This document shows, piece by piece, positions 21,724 to 30,214 of a DNA stretch of 64,000 nt; the stretch's first letter is position 1; every line of letters starts with the position of its first letter. This DNA comes from Panax quinquefolius (taxonomy: Eukaryota; Streptophyta; Magnoliopsida; Apiales; Araliaceae), in the NCBI GenBank assembly GCA_020205615.1, contig CM035163.1, positions 47,833,652 through 47,897,651 on the forward strand. Reading direction: 5' to 3'. The notes below the pieces were generated by a model. It was not told where the DNA came from. It saw only the letters and a list, made by a program, of their open reading frames with translations, and searched no databases. A program made the translations under genes and the position numbers.

Positions 21724-22976
21724 CCAGTAGAAGCCGTGACCGCGGTCAGCGAGGCCGAGGCAGAGCTAATTTGTACTATACAGAATTCTCGTCCTTAAAT
21801 ACTCAATCCAACATTTCTTTAGCATCTTCTAGACAACCAACAGTAAAGGATGATCTCCTATTACCCAAACAGTACATTCCCAACAAAAATACGGAAGAAA
21901 CAGTATTAATCATTGAACAGAATGATGAGAAATGGATGAAAGATCCATGGGAGATAAAGAGACGTTATTTAATGACTCAATAGTCTCCTCCCCATTTCAA
22001 TCAGTATCGCTATGTTTATGAGCAAATTATCCTTAAAATAACATCCATGGACATTAAGCACACGCTTCATGATCCATCAAAATCAGCTAGTCCAATCCAA
22101 TACAGTAAAACAACTGTCAAGAGCATCATGCCTCTTGCTAATTGGGGTATTAATCCCCATACTACCCGAACCATTGAATCTAGTCACACAGCAGAAACCA
22201 GATACAGCTATTGGGATTATATTGATTCCTTCACACAGGTATTTTATTATCAGAATCCAATTCATAATCATAGTTGGTTTATCCAGATTCGTCTCCGATG
22301 TTCTAAAAAATGAAATTCTAACCGGTTTTTCGTTTGGTGGGATAAATTTGGAATCACTCTTGAAACCCTAAAGAATCCTGCTCAAACAAAGATTCAAAGA
22401 ATGGCAAGTAGCTTATGCCCATATACCGGTAAATAAAGATTTATCAATGCTTAAATTATCGCCCATTTCATAATTCGTTTTAGTATCCCTGGATATGGAA
22501 ATGGGATTTCAATGTGATTATCGTAATAAAATTCCCGCCTTTAAAAGGGTATTTTTACCAAATGGTGGGATAAAGGACTTAATCCCACTTTACCAGAACT
22601 TCTCAAATCCATAGAAAATCATACTCAGGCTTGTTTAGATGTTATACCTCAAAGCCTTCTAGCACCAACACCAGTCAATCCTTTTGTCAAAATCCAAGCA
22701 GACTTAAAATAGAAGTTTCCAAATCTAACTGAAACTGAACTCATAGTCAAGACCAATGATTATATAGAAATATAATTCCTACAGTCTCTAGTCCAAGATG
22801 ATGTTTCTATGAAAACAATTAGCGATGATGAATCTAAATAGGATGACAATCAATTCAACGTCTTAGCCGGAGAAAGTCAAGAACCAGAACCCACCATGGG
22901 AGACTTTTGGGATTCTCTCACTTCCATGATTTCTGAGAAAATGGAACAAGACAAAAAAGGAAAAGGAAAAGCATAA
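21720..22976 (+). pseudogene. Florendovirus-like ORF2, function unknown, broken
   Basis: ORF2 starts with an ATG at 21720 that overlaps the ORF1 stop (ATGA). Its N terminus is Arg/Gly-rich (SRSRDRGQRGRGR). The first frame stops at 21983, but coding continues in other frames (22047-22313 and beyond) to a lysine-rich end at TAA 22974-22976. The original length is therefore about 420 codons. Recognisable segments are NKNTEETVLIIEQNDEKWMK and DPWEIKRRYLMTQ. No known enzymatic motif is seen. The N terminus could bind RNA, but that is only inference from composition. Confidence 0.65.
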
Positions 22977-23261
22977 AGCTATTCTCCACTACAGCATCAA
23001 TAATCAAAAAAGGACAACCACAAGATTACCTCCACCAAAGAAAAGACATGGCCATTTACAGACTTTAATTATCAAAAATGACGCCACCGTCAAAGAATAA
23101 TACTCCACTCAACCGACAACCTGTCTCACGCCTTCCACTTTCCTATTTGAGAGTTAAAGAAGAAAAGATAAGGATTACTTGATCGACTCCACTACCAAGG
23201 ACACGCTTAGATCCTTTCTCATCTTCTTTCTTGTATAAAAGGGATGTCCTCACCCATTGTT
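22977..23261 (+). promoter_or_regulatory. Viral intergenic region with pregenomic promoter
   Basis: The non-coding stretch after ORF2 contains paired TGACG motifs in inverted orientation (TGACGCCACCGTCA, 23079-23092), like the as-1 elements of caulimovirid promoters. A good TATA box, TATAAAA, lies at 23234-23240. Transcription would be expected to start about 25-30 bp downstream. Whether it is still active is unknown. Confidence 0.6.
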
Positions 23262-23854
23262 GAGGAAGATTTTCTTTTATGTTTTTTTATTCAGATTCTC
23301 TCTCTCTCTCTCTCTCTAAATATTGAATATATAAGTTTGAAGTTTGAAGATATCCAAGGCTCCCTTGTAAGTTTTAAGTATTGCTTCATTAATTATTATG
23401 TCTCTTTACTAGAGCTTTTAGATTATCATATTAAAAGCAAAGAATCGTTATAAAACAAAGATATCAAAAGCGCATCCAATAGCCATAATCGTTTTTATTT
23501 TTAGAACAGTTCAACAAATCTGAACAATTTATCATTTTAACTAAAAATGCTATATCACGAGAAGAAACTCGCTTACTTTATAGTTTTGGGAAGACCCCCA
23601 AATCAACAAAGAACTTTATGAGATCATATATGTAATAATTTATCCGCTAATATATATTTAATATGCCTTTAAACATTTATGCCATCTTACTTAGATGAGA
23701 TAGATTAAGATTGATGTGTCGATTAAGTGGAACGTCACCCAAGTCGTGTTTTAGGACTTTGCCTTTAGCCGTGTTATGGCGTTGTGGCTTTTATCCTCTG
23801 TAAATCATTGACAGACGTGCTTTATTTATATCAATCTTTGATCCTCCCTCCTTT
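23262..23854 (+). other. Viral leader up to the primer binding site
   Basis: About 590 bp lies between the predicted start and the lost primer binding site. It includes a CT microsatellite near 23296-23317 and ends in TTTGATCCTCCCTCCTTTG. The same words precede the primer site in the minus-strand copy (28305-28284). At 23855 the sequence switches to the inverted copy, so the TGGTATCAGAGC site itself is missing here. The frame at 23244-23453 lies in the leader and is not supported as a gene. Confidence 0.6.
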
Positions 23855-24436
23855 GAGGAAAGATACGGATAAACCAACTATGATTATGAATTGGATTCTG
23901 ATAATAAAATACATGTGTGAAGGAATCAATATAATCCCAATAGCTGTATCTGGTTTCTGCTGTGTGACTAGATTCAATGGTTCGGGTAGTATGGGGATTA
24001 ATACCCCAATTAGCAAGAGGAATGATGCTCTTGACAGTTGTTTTACTGTATTGGATTGGACTAGCTAATTTTGATGGATCATGAAGTGTGTGCTTAATGT
24101 CCATGGATGTTGTTTCAAGGATAATTTGCTCATAAACATAGCGATACTGATTGAAATGGGGAGGAGACTGTTGAGTCATTAAATAACGTCTCTTTATCTC
24201 CCATGGATCTTTCATCCATTTCTCATCATCCTGTTCAATGATCAATACTGTTTCTTCCGTATTTTTGTTGGGAATGTACTGTTCGGGTAATAGGAGAACA
24301 TCCTTTACTGTTGGTTGGCTAGAAGAAATCGAAGAAATGCTGGATTGAGTATTTAAGGACGGGAATTCTGTATAGTACAAATTAGCTTCTTTCGGCCTCA
24401 TTGGCCGCGTAATTACTTGTTTCTACTACTAGTCAT
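23855..24436 (-). pseudogene. ORF2 of the minus-strand viral copy, truncated
   Basis: ORF2 starts at 24436 next to the ORF1 end but meets a TAA within eight codons. The main frame (24401-23826) matches the plus-strand ORF2 from its LYYTEFPSLN segment to about HNHSWFIR. It then runs into leader sequence of the facing copy. Roughly the last 220 codons are missing. This frame lacks the nonsense codon that stops the plus-strand copy at 21981, so the two copies decayed independently. Confidence 0.7.
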
Positions 24437-24449
24437 TCCTGCAAATATT

Positions 24450-25110
24450 CTCGGGTTAGAAAATCTGGTAAAGAATTCTGTTTTCCTTTGATATATTTTA
24501 GGGGCAGAAACTACCAAACCATTTTTTATGATAACATTTTTGAAAATATTTAAATGTTTAATATGCTGGTCTATGGATGAAGAGAAAATTAAAACATCAT
24601 CAATATAACAGATAATAAATTCAGTAAAGGGATTAAAAATATCATTCATGATATGTTGGAATTCTAAAGGTCCATTTTTGACACCAAATGGAAGAACATT
24701 CCATTCATAATGACCAAAGGGTACTGTAAAAGCGGTTTTATAAGTATCCTGTTCTCTAATTTGTATTTGCCAAAATCCTGATTTCATGTCAAATTTAGAG
24801 AAAATAGTGGCATCATGAAGTCTGCAAGAAGGTCCTTTTTATTCGGGATTGGATATCTAATCCATCAAGGGTTTCACTAAGCGGTTTATAATTAATAACG
24901 AGTCTAGGAGTTCCTCGTTCAATTTCTCGAATTTTTATCGACATAAAAGTTGTACAACTCTGGGAGAAGTACTAGGTTTTATCAATTTTTTCATTTAAGG
25001 GACTCAATTTCAGCTTTTGCAAAGAAGTAAATATTCTTTTTCATTTTGACTAGGTCGAGACTTAGTAGGAATATTTTTCTCATTGTAATTAGGGACATAG
25101 GGAAGAGAAA
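24450..25110 (-). pseudogene. Reverse transcriptase of the minus-strand copy, thumb and RNase H deleted
   Basis: The frame 24787-24413 carries MKSGFWQIQIREQDTYKTAF, PFGHYEWNVLPFGVKNGP and the catalytic YIDDV near 24611-24597. The fingers lie upstream (25110-24790) in broken frames. After the VVSAPK segment near 24490 the homology jumps by about 680 bp to the last codons of ORF1. The thumb and RNase H are therefore missing here and are found instead at 28955-28306. Confidence 0.8.
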
Positions 25111-25407
25111 TAATACGCTTCTTCCCTGCTCCAGAAAGCATTTGGGACATCACTACTGATTTCGGTTTGAAGAGTCTTGTAGATCAATTTTATCTTGTCC
25201 TATAAAGAAGGTTGTAAAATTCTGCTCACGTAGTAAGAAATTTTATTTCTTTTGAATAAAATTAACTGCTTTTTCTTTAGAATAAATCATGTGTTTAACT
25301 TGATTTAACTCTTTTCAGTATAAGGTTCTCATTATGAATTCAAAACAATATGTCTACATTGTTAAGAGTAGTATGAATTCCTAAAGTATCAATTTTTGAA
25401 ATAGGTA

Positions 25408-25856
25408 TTAAAAGACATAAGAAGGGGTGCCTAATATGATACTTTGATTCATATTACGGATAAGGACAAAAGAAGTAGGTAAACATAAACCTTGATTATG
25501 ATTAAGGCTTCGTGTATCTTCAGATTTAATATTCATAGTGTTTCCACTTGCAATCAAGTTAAAGATCGAGTGGTTTTCTCGGAAGTATTTAGTAGAATTA
25601 ACCTTCATGGATACAATTCATGTCAAAGACCACTATCTACAAGGGCAATGGCATCTTTAATAATAAAATCCGGTTTAATAACAAAAGTAATTCTGATATA
25701 CCATTTTTGAAAGACTACTTGATTCATAAGCATTAAATATTGTTCAGAAGATTCTAGCTTATCAGAAGATTCAGTCTTAGAGGATTCTATATTATTATCC
25801 TGTTTATGAATTAATTGTTCTTTAATATTTTTTGAAGTCTTGGAAAATAATAACAT
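25408..25856 (-). pseudogene. Aspartic protease region of the minus-strand copy
   Basis: The frame 25856-25623 shows the Ser/Glu linker, then FVIKPDFIIKDAIALVDSG with the active-site DSG. Downstream (25608-25408) the frame changes and holds the C-terminal part with NQSIILGTP. A short deletion or frameshift directly after DSG separates them, so it cannot be active. Confidence 0.75.
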
Positions 25857-25914
25857 TAGTATTCTGTAATTGCTTTATTTCAGATTTCAGAATATTAATA
25901 TCACTCTTAAGGTC

Positions 25915-27459
25915 CTAGATAGTAGTAGGCTTTTCAGTAGTAGAAACATTTTGAACACGTTTCATGACTTCTCTCATGCTATCATGTTTATCTCTTAATT
26001 TTTTACGGACTTTTTCAGCAAAGAAAGTAGGGAGGCCGTCAATAAATTTGGCCTTCCAATGCTCACTGTTAGCATCTACCCTTTGCATGACTTTCATGAG
26101 AAAAACATCCTTATACCATCTAAAATGGGTCAATGAGGGGCATCGAAGGTTCTGTAAAAGTTCTCTACTCCTATCAATATTCATAAGTCCCGGTCCAACA
26201 AAATGGTGGAGGACTGCTTGAACTAAGGTGTAACAAGCGTCTTCCTTCCTGGTTAGAAGTCTAGTAACAGGATCAATTTCTTCTTTATAGACTTGAAGAA
26301 CTTCTGTTCTCTGTTTATCATTAAGCATATTATCCCACCATCCTTTAAAGATGCGGTGAAGTTTATTTACTAAGAAACGACGATCGGTGATCGATTATCA
26401 TTCTACATTACAGACAATGCATACATCATGATATGATGGATGGTTTCAATATTTGATATTGGTCTTGCCATCAATATTCCATTCATAAATGGTTTTTCCA
26501 TGGTAAGATTTTTTTGAGAATGAAGAAAGTCTTCTTCATACTGAGTAATATCCCGAGGAGTAGGTCTAGGGTAATAATACCTACTAGGTCCAGATAAAGC
26601 CATACGATTTATGGGTTTTTTATTGTAAGTAGTTTTATTAATATTTTGCATTTCCTGAAAATTATTTTGGATTTCCAAAATATTAATAGGAGAAAAGGAA
26701 TCGGAATCTTCTTCATTATAAGTATTAGCATTACTGGTTTGTGAAGAGGGCTGTCCAGACATCATATTGATCTGGGACGTGGAGGCAGGAGTGAGGTTTA
26801 AATCTTTCATTTTATTTAAAAGATTATCAATGAACTCATTATCTGATTTAGAAGATTTCATTTTAAAATTACTAACTTCTAAGGGTGGTTTAACTGCTAC
26901 ATGAGTCAAGATCAAGCTTCCGAGGAGTAACTTGACAATTATCATTAATATGATGAATTTGTTCTTATCTCAGTTAACTGCTTTCCTACAATTTGAAGGA
27001 ATAAATTTGTATAATTATTCGTTTAGATAAGGGTAAAATGTCTTTTATTTTAACATCTTCATGTTGACGGGTATTTTAGTAATATCAACACATACGGATT
27101 AATAACTAAAAGGTTCGTGTTTTCATTTCCGAGCTAAGTTCAAGGACTTAGGAGGTGGATGAATAGATTGGATAACACTACCATTAGTGGTAATCCAGTC
27201 CTTTTGGATTCCCGTCAACACATTTAGTTGACTTTCATTGTAAAGGTCTGATTTAGAAACAAAATCATAATACCATTTAACAAATGATAAAATACATGGT
27301 TCTTGTTGAGATAAGTATAAAATTAGATTTTATTTCTACTAATTTATCATTATTATGATTCTTAAAATACCAATTTCTAAAATTCTGATATTTATCCTGC
27401 ATGAACTCCTGGTTTAAATATTGGCGAATTTTACTTTTTAGAGAAAAATCCATTAACAT
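25915..27459 (-). pseudogene. Coat protein region of the minus-strand copy, zinc knuckle deleted
   Basis: Pieces at 27459-27277 (linker), 26945-26403 (Asn/Ser-rich region with ISGQPSS-like segments) and 26328-25915 (capsid core with HWKAKFIDGLPTFFAEKVRK) match the plus-strand copy. At about 25985 the sequence jumps from the RDKHD segment straight to the region before the protease, skipping 767 bp of the plus-strand copy including the CCHC knuckle. The shared 7-mer GCATGAG sits at the junction. Confidence 0.78.
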
Positions 27460-27466
27460 TCAAAAT

Positions 27467-28204
27467 TCATATCACTAGCAGTAGGACTATAAGGTCTTTT
27501 GTTTGGAGTATTTGTTTCATATATACCATGAGGTATTTGATTTTCAGATTAGTGTCAATTAAGACAGTATGTCCTTGTTGGCTTTGTTTCCTGATATAGG
27601 GATTTAAAGTAGTTAATACTTTAAGATGAATACGGAATAATATGGCAAAAGGAGGAGATCCTGGTAGATACTCATAGCCATGAGATATAATTCTCATTTC
27701 TAAAACTTTTGACAAATTATTATCAGTTAAAGCAACGCTTAAGTTCGGATAAATATTAAAATAAACTGGTCCATGAGCAAGACTAGTTTCAATAGCACCC
27801 ATAAGGGAGGCTTTCCAGTTGAGACACCTACCATCTCTAAGTGTGCATTGAATACTGGTATTTTGACCAAGTAAAGTCAAATGTTTAAAAGCTACTTGGA
27901 CAAGTCCAATATGAACATATTTATATTTTTGGAAAAAGGGATATAAATCTTTAACATGCAATAAATATAATATTTCATCATTATTCGTAAAAAGGAACAA
28001 AGATGTTCAAAGGTTTTAATAATTCTTTTTCTTCGATAAAATCAAAGGTTCCAATTTTATAAATAGTTTCGGTTTGATTTTAGGAAGGGTCCATTTGTCA
28101 AGGGCTTCCTTAACATCCCGGTAGCAATAAGTTCAATTGCTTCCAAAGTAGAAGTCAAGTATTGCTATCTTGTTATTACAGTATGAGGTGGAAAAATCAG
28201 TCAT
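27467..28204 (-). pseudogene. Movement protein and ORF1 start of the minus-strand copy
   Basis: The longest frame (28000-27467, 177 residues) covers the 30K core (YVHIGLVQVAFKHLTL to about the segment PPFAILFRIHLKVL). It is more complete at its N terminus than the plus-strand copy, with about 20 extra residues. An ATG at 28204, about 70 bp past the primer site, is a plausible ORF1 start, but stops and frameshifts lie between 28204 and 28000. Confidence 0.75.
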
Positions 28205-28274
28205 TTTTCAAAGTGATCATACATGCATAATTTATAAGTAATATATTCATTAATATGTCAATAAACTTAACATG

Positions 28275-28286
28275 GCTCTGATACCA
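28275..28286 (-). promoter_or_regulatory. Viral primer binding site (initiator tRNA-Met)
   Basis: The minus strand reads TGGTATCAGAGC, the exact site used by caulimovirids to prime minus-strand DNA synthesis. It is preceded by CCTCCCTCCTTTG, the same words that end the plus-strand copy at 23854. It defines position 1 of the circular viral map. Confidence 0.88.
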
Positions 28287-28305
28287 AAGGAGGGAGGATC
28301 AAAGA

Positions 28306-28955
28306 AGTCAAATACGGATAAAGTACTCTGCCAGGTTGCAAATATCTGTTTAGATGCTAAATTCTGAACATCTTTTTTAAATATCTGTTTTGCATCTGAG
28401 CAATCAACTCGGATTAAAAAGTGCTGATTCAAAAGATCATCCTGAAATTTTAAAACACATTTAACAATTGAAAGACATTCCTTCTTTATAGTATGATAAT
28501 TTAAAGAGGGTCCTTTCCAAGTTCCCGAAGTAAAACGGACAAGATCTTCTCTTTTACTGTTAGGATTAAATTGCTTTAAAATCCCACCATATCCTGTGTC
28601 AGAAGCATCAGTTTGAACAATCTTTTTCCAATCGGGATTAGGTAGGGAAAGACAAGGTATTTGTTTAACCCTGGTTTTGATTTTTATTACTGCTTCAGTA
28701 TGTTCATTAGTCCAAGGATAAAGGATTTTTTTCATAATCGAGTATACAGGATAGCAGTATCTTGGGAAAGATTTGGGTAAGAATCTCGAATATAATTAAG
28801 ACTTCCCAAAAATCTTTGCAGTTGGTTAATACCTTTAATTTCGTCTGGAAATTTAGATGCAAATTCGATACATCTATCAATTGGAATTATAGTTCCATTG
28901 AAAATATTATGTCCAAGAAATCTGATTTTAATTTGGAAATATCCCAAAACTTTTG
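28306..28955 (-). pseudogene. Displaced RT thumb and RNase H fragment
   Basis: Frames 28947-28732 (IKIRFLGHNIFNGT, then a segment around QRFLGSLNYIRDSYPNL) and 28735-28306 (QTDASDTGYGGIL and a segment around NYHTIKKECLSIVKCVLKF) match 21012-21655 of the plus-strand copy. The fragment ends within RNase H at an SVFDF segment. It is fused through a short CTTTGAT-type overlap to the leader end and primer site. Its left limit in viral coordinates coincides with the point where the main minus copy stops. Confidence 0.8.
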
Positions 28956-29460
28956 TTTTTAATTAATTTTTAATTGTAAATAATTCCAAAATTTGTACAC
29001 TAGTATTAATTAGTTTTTGTTTTTTCCTTTGGAAATAAGCATTAATTTGTTACTACTACCTATAGTCAACCACGAAACCTTTTCATTAGTTTGAGCTAAT
29101 TAGTGTACGTGAAGGTGATGAGGCTGATGTTTGGTGATGGGTGCATTTTACTTTCTAATTTCAACAAATCTTACTTTTGACTTATACCTCAATAAGTCAA
29201 AACAAAACGTAAGTCAAACTGAGAATAATTTTTTTTCTTTAATTACTTTTTCCCCATTTAATTATTTAGTATTTTATATTTTGAGAAAAAAATACTTTAC
29301 GATCATCCAATAATACTACAAACTCATAATGCAAAGAAAAAGTTACGGAGTTCAATAATATTATTTAAATTTTTATGTTGATTTTTGATTATCGATTATA
29401 TGAGTAAATATTAGTGATATTTTTTTTAGAGATGTGTAATAAGTAAGATATTTTTATAAT
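28956..29460. repeat. Direct repeat flanking the viral island (right copy)
   Basis: This is the partner of 16002-16535, in the same orientation. It begins directly at the end of viral sequence. No gene is seen; the frame 29131-29313 is a by-product of AT-rich DNA. Confidence 0.8.
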
Positions 29461-29775
29461 TATATAAAATCTTATATTTATATACTATATATTTCGTAAT
29501 TATAATTCGATACAAATTTATCACAATATATATAGCACGATTGATCTTATATAAATATCACTTATCATGGTTAAAAACCCATATGGTTTTGCAACCCAAC
29601 TCCTGATTATTATTTTTTGTTAAATTCATGACTTGCTAACCTGTTTTATATATGAAAGTTGAAACACATAATATATATATATTTTTTTTTCCGATAGATA
29701 AGATTAGCATTCCCTACAAAAAGTTTTTTTTTATAGCCAAAAGGGCAAAAAAAAAAAATTAATGTATAAATAACA

Positions 29776-29814
<39 letters not shown>

Positions 29815-30214
29815 TCGATTATATAAAATTAAATCAAACACATAATGTATTTATTATTTTCTGATATAGATAAGATATTAGCATTCCCTAAAGCAGATAA
29901 TTACACACAAATTGGAAATTAGTTTATTTATTTATTTATTTTTGTCTACGTCGTCTCCATATTAAAAAAAAGAAAGAAAGAAGAAAATCATTGACTTCCA
30001 AGCATCAGTTATTGTGAGCATTTATCAAAATAGAGTTGATTATCAAATATCATTTAATGCACCAAGAAAAATTAATGCATTCATCTCATTTATTTTGGAG
30101 TGCTAAAGCCTAAATTAATGCATTCATCTCAAACCGTGAAACCAGACATTTTAACATACTTATCAAAAACTTTCTTCTTATCCATGGTCGTACCCAGAGC
30201 AGGGTAAGGTAGAT
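29461..30214. other. AT-rich spacer with AG microsatellite and short tandem duplication
   Basis: No gene is seen. An (AG)n tract of about 30 bp lies at 29780-29810. A segment of about 170 bp ending GATAAGAT...AGCATTCCCTA occurs twice in tandem (around 29660-29720 and 29835-29890). Confidence 0.6.

Larger units (their letters stand above)
16786..23854 (+). mobile_element. Endogenous caulimovirid, plus-strand copy (florendovirus-like)
   Basis: A 7.1-kb block holds, in order, movement protein, coat protein with zinc knuckle, aspartic protease, reverse transcriptase, RNase H, a second ORF, an intergenic promoter region and a leader. A large polyprotein followed by a separate ORF2 of unknown function fits Florendovirus, the endogenous caulimovirid group of flowering plants; Petuvirus lacks ORF2. 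The copy begins inside the movement protein and ends just before the primer binding site, so it is about one genome length minus the start. Stops and frameshifts break every gene, so it is a fossil. Confidence 0.8.
23855..28955 (-). mobile_element. Endogenous caulimovirid, rearranged minus-strand copy
   Basis: On the minus strand the order is RT thumb and RNase H (28955-28306), primer site (28286-28275), movement protein, coat protein (zinc knuckle deleted), protease, RT palm (to about 24485), end of ORF1, and ORF2 (to 23855). The thumb/RNase H segment missing between 24485 and 24450 is the segment found at the far right. ORF2's end, the promoter and most of the leader are absent. It is joined head-on to the plus-strand copy. 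Confidence 0.8.

Noticed and set aside
23244..23453. 69-residue frame after the viral TATA box
   Set aside because: It lies in the viral leader, starts upstream of the expected transcript start, and includes the CT microsatellite; not a gene.
29131..29313. 60-residue frame in the right flanking repeat
   Set aside because: The left repeat copy does not keep the frame and no domain is visible.
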